Source: Spirosoma aureum (GTDB lineage: Bacteria > Bacteroidota > Bacteroidia > Cytophagales > Spirosomataceae). From it: a stretch of 64,000 bases of DNA. The stretch is taken from assembly GCF_011604685.1 (NCBI RefSeq), contig NZ_CP050063.1, forward strand, positions 3,804,501-3,868,500, given 5' to 3'. Below the pieces are notes generated by a model. The model searched no databases. It was not told where the DNA came from and was given only the letters and a program-made list of their open reading frames with translations. Shown here piece by piece: positions 35,724-44,278 of this stretch (position 1 is the first letter of the stretch; each line of letters starts with the position of its first letter). Both the position numbers and the translations under genes were made by a program.

Positions 35724-36698
35724 ATGTCGACCACACCAAAGAGTTTTCGGGTTGAATTCGCCCAACAGAAAAGCATATTGGTTAGGGCAAATCAAACGCT
35801 GCTGGAGGCTGCCTTAACGACCGGTATTCCGATGTTACATTCATGTCAGGGAAATGCACGATGTTCGACCTGTCGGCTACTGGTTCATGCGGGTGCCGAT
35901 GTACTCAGTACGCCAACGGCAGCAGAGCGACAATTAGCTGGTCAAATGCATTTGCCCCCAGATATTCGATTGGCCTGCCAGGCCCGCCTAGTTGGCGATG
36001 GGGCTAAAGTCACTCCAATTTTGCGCGACCAAACTGATATAGACTTGTATCTGAGCCCGTTAGCGGTGGGTAAAAGCCAGGATATGGGCATGGAAAAAGA
36101 ACTGGTGTTGCTTTTTCTGGACATCCGTAATTTCACCCACCTGGTTGAGACCCATCTGGCTTTCGATGTGATTCACCTTGTTCGCAAACTGTTCACTGCT
36201 TTTCAGTTCATCTTGCAGAGCTTCGGGGGCAAGATCATTGAAAGCGCTGGCGATAGTTTATACATCGTTTTTGGCCTGGAGCAGACGCTGACCGCCAGTG
36301 CTTCAGCGGCCGTACAGGCGGGCTACGCCCTTCAGTCTGAACTTAACCGACTTAACGATCAGTATTTTCAAAAGTATTTTGATCTAAGCATCTCCATTGG
36401 TATTGGCGTTCATCAGGGCACGGTTATAAGCGGAACCATCTACCTGGGTGAGCAAAAGCATATAGTTGTCATGGGTCATGCTGTCAACGTAGCCTCTCGG
36501 TTGCAAAACGCAACCAAAGAGGTAAATAACGACTATATCGTGTCAGCTGATGTCATGGATTTATTGCCTAGGTCAACAAGGGTGGTTGATCCCATTACCA
36601 TTCAGGTACGAGGTATTTCCAAACCTGTTCCTGTCTATTTGCTTGGGCAAGCGTACGAATTATCAAAAAAACCGTTGGCCCACGCCTATGTCAGTTGA
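35724..36698 (+). CDS. 2Fe-2S ferredoxin domain fused to class III nucleotidyl cyclase
   Basis: 324 residues, soluble. The N-terminal ferredoxin domain (about 1-105) has cluster ligands SCQGNARCSTC and a fourth cysteine in RLACQ. The class III cyclase catalytic domain (about 130-310) has metal-binding Asp in FLDIRNF and Asp in SAGDSLYIVF, and the transition-state Asn and Arg in NVASRL. At the purine-specifying positions it has Glu (in KIIESAGD) where adenylyl cyclases have Lys, and Val (in IVVMGHAV) where they have Asp. It is a redox-responsive signalling enzyme by architecture; product base is uncertain. The start is the first ATG after the gap. Confidence 0.9.
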   Translation: MSTTPKSFRVEFAQQKSILVRANQTLLEAALTTGIPMLHSCQGNARCSTCRLLVHAGADVLSTPTAAERQLAGQMHLPPDIRLACQARLVGDGAKVTPILRDQTDIDLYLSPLAVGKSQDMGMEKELVLLFLDIRNFTHLVETHLAFDVIHLVRKLFTAFQFILQSFGGKIIESAGDSLYIVFGLEQTLTASASAAVQAGYALQSELNRLNDQYFQKYFDLSISIGIGVHQGTVISGTIYLGEQKHIVVMGHAVNVASRLQNATKEVNNDYIVSADVMDLLPRSTRVVDPITIQVRGISKPVPVYLLGQAYELSKKPLAHAYVS

Positions 36699-36743
36699 GG
36701 TATTATCCCTTGATTATTCCTGAGTTTTTAAACGTAAACGATC

Positions 36744-37217
36744 ATGAAACTATTGAACACTATTTATCAACTACTGTCGGGATCACCGGTTCGCCCAGGC
36801 GTGACGGACCTCAATGCCCGTCTGCTGAATACCTGGGTTCTCCATCAATCGATCGAATACCTGCATCCCCAATGCATCTGGCAACTGGGAGAGGGGCACA
36901 TTCTTCAAGGATCTTACAAAGGCTATGATTTCTACAAATGGTACACGCAGCAATTAGACGCCAGGTATGCGACCTGGACGGAAGCCATCGAGAGTGTGAT
37001 TAGCTCAGAGATAGGTGGCATTATTGTCGGGGAATACCAGTTTCAAAAAGAAATCGATGGCCTCTGGCAAACAGCTCCATTTACCCATTTTTATCGAATA
37101 GAGAATGATCAGATTACGTCGGTTCGCATGTACATGGGTGCCATATCAAGTCACTTGGATGCTGGTAATCAACTTATTGAGATAGCCTCCATTCAATTTT
37201 TTCTCTCGGCTAACTAA
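36744..37217 (+). CDS. NTF2-like (SnoaL-like) protein
   Basis: 157 residues. The fold pattern is of the NTF2-like superfamily: helix LNARLLNTWVLHQSIEYLHPQCIWQLG, GSYKGYDFYKWYTQQLDARYATW, then strands SEIGGIIVGEYQFQKEIDGLWQTAPFTHFYRIENDQITSVRMYMGA. It lacks a signal peptide. It follows the ferredoxin-cyclase by 45 bases on the same strand, so both may be one transcript; it could bind a ligand related to that signal, but this is only positional inference. Confidence 0.78.
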   Translation: MKLLNTIYQLLSGSPVRPGVTDLNARLLNTWVLHQSIEYLHPQCIWQLGEGHILQGSYKGYDFYKWYTQQLDARYATWTEAIESVISSEIGGIIVGEYQFQKEIDGLWQTAPFTHFYRIENDQITSVRMYMGAISSHLDAGNQLIEIASIQFFLSAN

Positions 37218-37273
37218 CCTCCACTTAACCGATTGCCTTTCCAGTTGATTCGTCTTTTCTGTCGCTAGTTGCT

Positions 37274-37749
37274 ATGAAAATCGCTTTAACCCGAGCAGAC
37301 TCTGCTCAAGGACCGTTGGAACTGATTGAGTATGGTGACCCAACTCATCCCCAGAGTAGGCTGACCCGCCAAGAACTAAACGCAGTCGCCGACGGAATGA
37401 AAGGAGATGTATGCCTTCGCTACCGCTACTTTCCCCACCTGGAAAGCACCCAGTCCATACTGGGAGCCTGCGCACTTGAAGCAGCCGCCAGCCAGCACCA
37501 GTTCTGGTCGATATATCATGCACTGGCACGTTCATTAACCTGGCCACCCTAGCACGGCAAATTCGCCAGTTGGATCTAAATGAGTCGCAGTACTTTCAGG
37601 AATTGCTTGGCATGCAAACCCGACAGGCTGTTCTAACTGATTGGCAAGTCGGTTACGAGCTGGGCGTTAGCACGGCACCGACCCTGATTATGGCCGGACA
37701 ACGGTTTCACGGTAAGTTAACCGTCGCCCTGATGGTGTCCTTCATCTAG
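37274..37749 (+). pseudogene. DsbA-like thioredoxin gene, frameshifted
   Basis: The first frame gives MKIALTRADSAQGPLELIEYGDPTHPQSRL and onward to FWSIYHALARS and an early stop at 37550. The rest of the fold (INLATLARQIRQLD, then VLTDWQVGYELGVSTAPTLIMAGQRFHGK) continues in another frame to TAG at 37747. The shift is near 37530, and a few residues appear to be missing there. The CxxC active site is also absent (THPQS where CPYC is expected). The gene is probably dead. It belongs to the DsbA/Thioredoxin_4 group. Confidence 0.8.
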
Positions 37750-37896
37750 TCGCACCTCAGCCGAAACCACCTTTGTATGCGTTCATAACCGGTTTGCGGT
37801 TTTGGGCTTAAGTAAAATCGTTAGCTAAAGAATAATGTCAATCAAATCGTGTCAACGAGTTCAGGATAACGACATGATCACAAACCAGTTCAAATA

Positions 37897-38640
37897 ATGA
37901 CTGCTCCACTAAAGATTCGATGCGGCTGGAAAGCTGTCCATCTGATTACACTATCAACCTTACTAGGGCTCGGCGGTTGTAGGGATCAAAATGCCGACAT
38001 GTATGACAGTACGATCCTGGTCGTAACGGATTTTGCCAAAGGGGCGGATAGCTGGAAAGCTGATTACTCTGACTACCAGCTTAACGAAGCGGATAGCATT
38101 CACTTTGTGTCGGGAATACGTTCGTTACCAATGCCGCTGGATACAAGCCGAAAAGCATTTCTGGTGGGTAGCACGAATGCCAGTGACGATCTCTTCATGT
38201 TCCTGAAGCGAAAGCTTAGTGGTCTGCGGCCGACTACCAATTACCAGATCGTGTACGAGTTGGAATTGGCCTCAAAGTATCCTGCCCAATCGGTTGGAAT
38301 TGGTGGCTCGCCTGGCCTGGCCCTGCATCTTAAAGTAGGCGCATCAGCGGTGGAACCAGTTAAAGTAGAAAAGAATCAGGGCTACTATCTAAATCTGGAC
38401 AAGGGCGACCAGGCAACCGGTGGGAAAGATGTCATCTTAATCGGGGATGCCAGCAATGATAATACTGACGACCGCTATCGGTTGGTTCGTCGGTTCAGTA
38501 ACGGAAAAAATCTGATGGCTCAAACCGATAAAAACGGAGACTTATGGTTGGTGGTTGGCACTGATTCGGGCTATGAAGGACGAACCGATTTATACTACAG
38601 TCGAATCCTGGTTAGTTTGAGACCAATAGTTCCTCAATGA
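37897..38640 (+). CDS. hypothetical lipoprotein
   Basis: 247 residues. A basic N-region and hydrophobic stretch end in a lipobox LGLGGC (Cys28), so it is probably an outer- or inner-membrane lipoprotein. The mature part is rich in beta-strand-like segments (ILVVTDFAKGADSW, QIVYELELASKYP, KDVILIGDASND, GDLWLVVGTDSGYEGRTDLYYSRILVSL), which may form a beta-sandwich. I do not recognise the family. It precedes the second epoxide hydrolase by 138 bases. Confidence 0.78.
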   Translation: MTAPLKIRCGWKAVHLITLSTLLGLGGCRDQNADMYDSTILVVTDFAKGADSWKADYSDYQLNEADSIHFVSGIRSLPMPLDTSRKAFLVGSTNASDDLFMFLKRKLSGLRPTTNYQIVYELELASKYPAQSVGIGGSPGLALHLKVGASAVEPVKVEKNQGYYLNLDKGDQATGGKDVILIGDASNDNTDDRYRLVRRFSNGKNLMAQTDKNGDLWLVVGTDSGYEGRTDLYYSRILVSLRPIVPQ

Positions 38641-38778
38641 TTACCTTATAATTGACCACCATTTTTGTTTTATAAAGGCATTTATGACTATACCTACCTG
38701 GTGAAATTTATTTCGAAAGGCCTGGTGACCACGGGCAGCACTTTGCATCTCAAGGGCCGAAAATAATTACCTCAAAAA

Positions 38779-40104
38779 ATGAAAACGACTGAACGAATCA
38801 TCGCAAGCACTTTAATGGCTGGAGCCATAGTCCTGCATGGAACAACGAGTTCCGCACAAACAGAAAGTACGATCCAATCCGGATCCAATGAGTCAATACG
38901 TCCGTTCCGGATCCATGTTCCTGCGAAAGAACTCGCTAATCTGAAACGCCGGATTCTGGCCACTAAATGGCCCGGAAAAGAAACAGTTTCCGATCAATCG
39001 CAGGGTGTGCAACTAGAGACCGTTCAAAAGCTTGCCCACTATTGGGCAACGGATTACGATTGGCGAAAGGTCGAAGCCAGATTGAATGCCCTGCCGCAAT
39101 TCATCACCAACATCGACGGGCTGGATATTCATTTCATTCACGTTCGTTCGAAGCATCCAAATGCTCTGCCCGTGATCATCACCCATGGTTGGCCGGGCTC
39201 GATCATTGAACAAATGAAGGTCATTGAGCCGCTGACAAATCCAACGGCACATGGCGGGAAGGCCGAAGATGCGTTCGATGTCGTGATTCCGTCACTGCCG
39301 GGCCATGGTTTTTCCGGGAAACCCACCGCCACTGGCTGGGATCCTATCCGAATAGCACGCGCCTGGATTGTGCTCATGAAGCGTCTGGGTTATACGCGAT
39401 TCGTGGCGCAGGGGGGCGATTGGGGGGATGCCGTCTCGGAACAAATGGCTTTGCTGGGAGCTCCTGAATTGATCGGCATTCACACCAATATGCCTGCCAC
39501 CGTACCCGACGACGTTGCAACCGCACTCCAATTCGGCACTCCGCCACCATCGGGCCTCTCTGCCGACGAGAAACATGCTTACGATCAACTCGATTTTTTC
39601 TATAAGCATGGTGTGGCTTACGCTCAGGAGATGGGAAACCGCCCACAGACATTATATGGCATCGAGGACTCACCGGTTGGTCTTGCCGCCTGGATGCTCG
39701 ATCACGATGCGAGCAGTCACGCGCTCATTGCCCGTGTCTTTGATGGTAAAACCGAGGGACTCACACGGGATGACATTATCGACAACATTACCCTCTACTG
39801 GTTGACAGGCACAGCGGTTTCTTCGGCTCGCCTGTATTGGGAAAGTAAGCTTCCATTTTTCGCTCCCAAAAAAGTGACTATACCAGTTGCCGTAAGCGTC
39901 TTTCCTGATGAGATTTATGCAGCTCCGCGGAGTTGGGCAGAGAAAGCATTTTCAAACCTGATTCATTACAATCGGCTCCCTAAAGGCGGTCATTTTGCGG
40001 CCTGGGAGCAACCGGAATTCTACTCGACTGAACTGCGCGCAGCCTTCCAGTCTCTGCGCCAAACGGCCAGTAATGGTACGGCAAAGGCACCCACTGGTCG
40101 CTAA
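38779..40104 (+). CDS. epoxide hydrolase (EHN family), secreted, second copy
   Basis: 441 residues, a paralogue of the protein at 28645 with the same domain order. The signal peptide is IIASTLMAGAIVLHGTTSSAQ. The EHN domain contains IRPFRIHVPAKELANLKRRI and KWPGKETV. The core has HGWPGS, nucleophile Asp214 in GGDWGD and His405 in GGHFAAWEQPE. The two copies differ in the cap region, so they may prefer different epoxides. It is probably monocistronic. Confidence 0.92.
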   Translation: MKTTERIIASTLMAGAIVLHGTTSSAQTESTIQSGSNESIRPFRIHVPAKELANLKRRILATKWPGKETVSDQSQGVQLETVQKLAHYWATDYDWRKVEARLNALPQFITNIDGLDIHFIHVRSKHPNALPVIITHGWPGSIIEQMKVIEPLTNPTAHGGKAEDAFDVVIPSLPGHGFSGKPTATGWDPIRIARAWIVLMKRLGYTRFVAQGGDWGDAVSEQMALLGAPELIGIHTNMPATVPDDVATALQFGTPPPSGLSADEKHAYDQLDFFYKHGVAYAQEMGNRPQTLYGIEDSPVGLAAWMLDHDASSHALIARVFDGKTEGLTRDDIIDNITLYWLTGTAVSSARLYWESKLPFFAPKKVTIPVAVSVFPDEIYAAPRSWAEKAFSNLIHYNRLPKGGHFAAWEQPEFYSTELRAAFQSLRQTASNGTAKAPTGR

Positions 40105-40283
40105 TACTTTTCCCGGCCAGCATTACTAAAATGCCTGAGTATGTCGGGTCAGACTTTTCAGGGCGATAGTAATGTCGGGCCCATTGTAAAGTAAGTGTCA
40201 TTGACGACCTGAAAAGAGCCTTGGCTACTTATATGGAAAGGTTCTTTACAAGCTGACTATCAGTTTGTTAAAAAAGTAACAAA

Positions 40284-40955
40284 ATGGATAAACAAACCGA
40301 ACGGGGTTTTGACCGATATGGCACTTATGAGCCTTCCCGGACTGGAATCCTGCTGATTGATCCCTATAATGATTTCTTACATCCTGAAGGCAAAGCCTAT
40401 GCCCGATCGAAAGAAGTCATCCAAGAAGTCCACTTGTTGGATAATCTGGCCAGAGTAATCAACATAGCCCGCCAACTGCAAATCCAGGTGTTCTTTGTTC
40501 CCCATCATCGTGCTGAGCCAGGCGATTATCTAAACTGGAAATACCCCACTGCCCAGCAGCTCAGAACAGGAGAACAACAGGTTTTTGCAAAAGGCAGCTG
40601 GGGTGGCCAGTTTCATGCTGACTTTCAGCCGCAACCGGGTGACATCATTATCAAGGAGCACTGGGCACAAAGTGGGTTTGCCAATACTGATCTTGACCAG
40701 CAGTTGAAGCAGCATTCCATCGACCGTATCATCCTGATTGGAATGATTGCCAACACCTGCGTTGAGTCGACCGGTCGCTTCGGCATGGAATTGGGCTACC
40801 ATGTTACGTTAGTAAAAGACGCTACAGCCGCAAATACCTGGCAGAACATGCAGGCAGCTCATGAGATAAATGGGCCCACGTTTGCGCACGCCATACTGAC
40901 CACGGATGAACTACAGGCTATACTTCACAAAAAATCCTTACCCGTTAGCCAATGA
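40284..40955 (+). CDS. isochorismatase-family cysteine hydrolase
   Basis: 223 residues. The triad of the family is visible: Asp26 in LLIDPYND, Lys124 in IIIKEHWAQSGF and nucleophile Cys159 in IANTCVES. Family members hydrolyse amides or vinyl ethers such as nicotinamide, ureas or isochorismate; this one carries an unusual long loop with FVPHHRAEPGDYLNW. It overlaps the enoyl-CoA hydratase-like gene by 4 bases (ATGA), so the two products are made together and probably act in one path. Cytoplasmic. Confidence 0.92.
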   Translation: MDKQTERGFDRYGTYEPSRTGILLIDPYNDFLHPEGKAYARSKEVIQEVHLLDNLARVINIARQLQIQVFFVPHHRAEPGDYLNWKYPTAQQLRTGEQQVFAKGSWGGQFHADFQPQPGDIIIKEHWAQSGFANTDLDQQLKQHSIDRIILIGMIANTCVESTGRFGMELGYHVTLVKDATAANTWQNMQAAHEINGPTFAHAILTTDELQAILHKKSLPVSQ

Positions 40956-41812
40956 ATGTCTCATCAGAACAGCTGGCAGGAACGCCACTCCGGCTTACCC
41001 AGCATCATTCCGGCTACTGGCAGGTAACCATTGACGCTCCTCCACTCAATCTGTTCGGTCCGGAGCTGCTGACCGGCCTGGAGGAAATTATACGCCGGAT
41101 GAAAATGGCGCCGGAACTACGTGTACTTGTATTCGACAGTGCCGTTCCGGATTATTTTATCGCGCACTTCGATATCAAGAAAGGAGGGGAGATACTGACT
41201 CGTAAAACACCCTCAGGCTTATTGCCCTGGTTCGACGTAGCGTTGGCACTCTATGAGTCGCCCGTCATTAGTATTGCTTCAATCCGGGGTCGCACTCGCG
41301 GTGTGGGCATCGAATTTGCCGCTGCCTGCGACATGCGCTTTGCCAGTGAAAAGTCAATTTTTGGCCAATTTGAAGTGGGCGTCAGTACCATTCCTGGGGG
41401 TGGTAGCATGGAGTTTCTCCCCCTGCTGACTGGCAGGGCGAGGGCTCTGGAGATCATCATTGGCGCGGAAGACCTGGAAGCGGCTACTGCCGAACGCTAC
41501 GGACTGATCAACCGCCTGATTCCGGATGATCAACTCGATAACTTTGTCCACCAATTAGCCCTTCGCATCAGTCATTTTGACCCGGTGATCACGGGCATGG
41601 CGAAAACGATGATCAACCAGCGTGCGCCAAAAGTATTTATGGAGCACATGAATGCTTCACGTGCTGCATTCATCGAGGCCAATCTGCGTCCTGAACGAAA
41701 GTCGATTTCTCAAAAATTGCAGGGGTGGGGCATACAACAGGACGGCGATTTTGAACGTAATCTTGGCCTCTATTTAAGCCGCATCAGCGAGGAGGTTAGT
41801 CAGAAATCATAA
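40952..41812 (+). CDS. enoyl-CoA hydratase/isomerase-family protein
   Basis: 286 residues of the crotonase superfamily. Recognisable blocks are LRVLVFDSAVPDYFIAHFD, ISIASIRGRTRGVGIEFAAACDMRFAS (oxyanion hole) and GQFEVGVSTIPGGGSMEFLP, then a C-terminal helical trimerisation region. The catalytic glutamate positions are not certain, so hydratase, isomerase or another crotonase activity is possible. It overlaps the isochorismatase-like gene by 4 bases. The SRPBCC-like gene follows after 20 bases, so the three form an operon. Confidence 0.88.
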   Translation: MNVSSEQLAGTPLRLTQHHSGYWQVTIDAPPLNLFGPELLTGLEEIIRRMKMAPELRVLVFDSAVPDYFIAHFDIKKGGEILTRKTPSGLLPWFDVALALYESPVISIASIRGRTRGVGIEFAAACDMRFASEKSIFGQFEVGVSTIPGGGSMEFLPLLTGRARALEIIIGAEDLEAATAERYGLINRLIPDDQLDNFVHQLALRISHFDPVITGMAKTMINQRAPKVFMEHMNASRAAFIEANLRPERKSISQKLQGWGIQQDGDFERNLGLYLSRISEEVSQKS

Positions 41813-41832
41813 ACTATAAAAAAAGCCATCAA

Positions 41833-42360
41833 ATGAAAATCGCCGAACAACTGGTTGATTCTAGCTTTAGTGCTATCATCAATGCCCCGATTGAGAAAGT
41901 CAATATACCCGAATGGGCCTTCAACTTATCCGAGAAGGAATACCAGGACTGCTCACCCGCGCATGTTTCTGTAGGTAAAACGACTGGGCCTGAGGGACGA
42001 CGGATGACGATCAATGTGGAGGTAATTGGTGGAAGTCCTATGGTGCAGCATTACCAGGAAGAAGTATCCGAGCCCAATCACCTTGTGCTGACATCATTCT
42101 CCGATGTTTTTGCCCCGACGGGACGTATAAATATCTACGTTCGCTGGGAGCTCAGTGTCAAATCAATCAGTGATACCCAATGCGAGTTTACGAATCGAGT
42201 GGTCTCTTTTGCCACGGATGATATGCTTCTGAGCCTGGAACGTCAGGGTATACCTTTTGATGTGTTTAAAGCTCAGCGGCAACCGGCTTCCACTTACCAT
42301 AATTTTAAGGAAACCCCATTGTTTGCTGCGAGCATCGAGCGAGCTGCATTAAGGGCATAA
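41833..42360 (+). CDS. SRPBCC-like ligand-binding protein
   Basis: 175 residues. The layout helix/strand/long C-terminal helix suggests the START/SRPBCC fold: INAPIEKVNIPEWAFNLSEKEYQ, strands RRMTINVEVIGGSPMVQHYQEEVSEPNHLVLTSFSDVF and NIYVRWELSVKSISDTQCEFTNRVVSF, and a final helix TPLFAASIERAALRA. It probably binds a hydrophobic ligand or handles an enzyme product. It follows the crotonase gene by 20 bases, so it is the third member of the isochorismatase-like operon. Confidence 0.72.
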   Translation: MKIAEQLVDSSFSAIINAPIEKVNIPEWAFNLSEKEYQDCSPAHVSVGKTTGPEGRRMTINVEVIGGSPMVQHYQEEVSEPNHLVLTSFSDVFAPTGRINIYVRWELSVKSISDTQCEFTNRVVSFATDDMLLSLERQGIPFDVFKAQRQPASTYHNFKETPLFAASIERAALRA

Positions 42361-42437
42361 TGTAATCTTTAGGCGATTATGAATACCCGCGCTTCCTGAG
42401 AAAGTGTATCACTTGTTTTCCTTAAGCTGGCGCTGCC

Positions 42438-42887
42438 ATGGACCCAAAAGAAACGCTTAAGCAGCACATCGCTAAAACCACTTCCGTTTCAGACGAGCAG
42501 TTCGATTTCATCTTTTCGCATTTCAAGCCGCAAGTTTTCAAAAAAGGGCAAACCATTTTTGCGGCAGGTGACAATATAGACTGTGAGTTCTTTGTCGTTC
42601 GGGGTTGTTTAAAAACCTTTTACATCAATGACGATCTAAAGATGTTTATACTTCAGATCGCCAAACCTTGCTGGTGGGCTTCTGATTACAACGCTTTATA
42701 CACAGGTGTCAAAGCAACAGTCAGTCTGGATTGTATCACGGATTCGGAGCTACTTTGTCTGAAAGCAGAAGATCGGGAGAAACTTTGCCAGGAAATACAC
42801 GCAATTGAGCATTTCTTCCGATGGCGTACCAATATGGGTTATGTGACAGCCCAAAAGCAATTGCTTTCGATCATAAAGTTGATGTAA
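42438..42887 (+). CDS. Crp/Fnr-like effector domain without DNA-binding domain
   Basis: 149 residues. The cyclic-nucleotide-binding-like barrel is present (FKKGQTIFAAGDNIDCEFFVVRGCLKTFY, LQIAKPCWWASDYNALYTG) with the long dimer helix (FFRWRTNMGYVTAQKQLLSIIK). The frame stops immediately after this helix, where full-length relatives continue with about 40 residues of winged helix. The following 240 bases show no HTH sequence in any frame I inspected. It is either a truncated gene or a ligand-sensing stub. It does not carry its own DNA contact. Confidence 0.82.
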   Translation: MDPKETLKQHIAKTTSVSDEQFDFIFSHFKPQVFKKGQTIFAAGDNIDCEFFVVRGCLKTFYINDDLKMFILQIAKPCWWASDYNALYTGVKATVSLDCITDSELLCLKAEDREKLCQEIHAIEHFFRWRTNMGYVTAQKQLLSIIKLM

Positions 42888-43124
42888 GTTTTGGATGAAT
42901 AACATCCTGTAACTGACCGGAGAAAATACTTGGTGTCCTTTTGAAATAATCACCAGCCTTGAACCATTTTACAAATTTGTTTACAGGTTGAGATTGAACT
43001 CAGGCAAATGTTGGGGAATTTGAGCCAGCCGCTGAACTGCAACCTCAACATGAAATCATCCAATAACGATTGTTTCTGAAGTCTGCGCGTCTGTTGCTCA
43101 TTCAAACCACAAACTAATTGGATC

Positions 43125-44141
43125 ATGGAAGCACTCGATTCAGACATTATAAATGCAGAGCCCGTTCTAACGAGCTTACGGGCACAACTACAAACCTTTG
43201 CTATTTCGCCCGATGTCTACTTAAGTCGTTCTCAAACGAATAGCCAGAATAACCAACCAGAACCGTCGCTAACGACTAGAAAGGTGAAGACACAGGGTAT
43301 CCATGAGGGTGTTTTACCGAAGATCTTACAATTGCTGGGAATACGCAGCATGATCTTAAATTCCCGGCATGACCTTGTTCCACTGGCTACGATTAGCGTT
43401 GACATCCCCAAATCAGCAAGTAAACAATACCAGTGGCAATACATGAAGAGTAGTGATTTGATTCAGGAACTACAGTCGCTATTTCAAAATTGCCGGATAA
43501 TTGCGTTTACTGATTGGTCGAAACTGGCCGCAGCATCTGATCTCTGGACAGGCCTGCTGACTGATGTCATTAAACCGATTGGAAAGCAGGATCTGGAATT
43601 TATTTTTTATCTGGGTGATCCTCAGAAAAAGCGTTCGTTTCAGGTCGATGAGATCCTGGATATCATCAGTGATTTTTCTTATTACGGCCAGGTCACTTTT
43701 GCTTTAGATGAAGGGGAAGCCATCAAACTTTGGATGGTACTCAACGGCGTTCACTGGGAGACCCCAGTTACGGTTCAGAGTTATCGCGACTTGAAACGAA
43801 AATACGTTTCAATTTTTCAGGCGATGAACATCGCCCGGTTGCTGATCTATTCGGCAAATAAAGCAGTTCTACTTACCAAACTAGAGCAATTTGCCCTTGC
43901 CCGTAAACAGGTTGCACCCACAATAGAAATGGCAACCGATGCCCGGCTGCATTTCATTAAAGGGTTCAGCATTGGCCTGCTACATCAACTTGACATGCCG
44001 CGCTGCCTGGCACTTGGTCTTATCGTTTTTGGCAGTTATGGTGAACGAAGAGCCAGCCCAGATAAAAAAGACCTAATAGGCTATATAAACCGGTGGATTG
44101 ACGATCTCCAGAAATCAGAGACGCTGCCCCATTACCATTAA
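43125..44141 (+). CDS. PfkB-like protein lacking the usual catalytic motif
   Basis: 338 residues, soluble. Its core resembles ribokinase-fold sugar kinases: HDLVPLATISVDIP, IIAFTDWSKLAAASDLWTGLL, then FALDEGEAIKLW, and near the end HFIKGFSIGLLHQLDMPRCLALGLIVFGSYGERRASPDKKDL. The catalytic GAGD motif of PfkB proteins is replaced by TDARLHF, so kinase activity is unlikely. The family assignment rests on pattern resemblance and is moderate. The N-terminal 60 residues are low-complexity and glutamine-rich. It stands alone between the Crp-like stub and the SDR. Confidence 0.65.
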   Translation: MEALDSDIINAEPVLTSLRAQLQTFAISPDVYLSRSQTNSQNNQPEPSLTTRKVKTQGIHEGVLPKILQLLGIRSMILNSRHDLVPLATISVDIPKSASKQYQWQYMKSSDLIQELQSLFQNCRIIAFTDWSKLAAASDLWTGLLTDVIKPIGKQDLEFIFYLGDPQKKRSFQVDEILDIISDFSYYGQVTFALDEGEAIKLWMVLNGVHWETPVTVQSYRDLKRKYVSIFQAMNIARLLIYSANKAVLLTKLEQFALARKQVAPTIEMATDARLHFIKGFSIGLLHQLDMPRCLALGLIVFGSYGERRASPDKKDLIGYINRWIDDLQKSETLPHYH

Positions 44142-44203
44142 TCAATCATTATCCTGCCTTATTAGACGCTTTCTATCCGATAGATTGTTCATGGCGTCTT
44201 GGC

Positions 44204-44225
44204 ATCGCTATGATTAAATAGCGAT
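44204..44225. repeat. short hairpin
   Basis: ATCGCTAT and ATAGCGAT pair with a 6-base loop. It lies between the PfkB-like gene and the SDR gene and may be a weak terminator. Confidence 0.4.
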
Positions 44226-44278
44226 TCGTCAAAATTATCCAATTACACGAAGAACCCATCGCAAAAACCGAAACGAAT

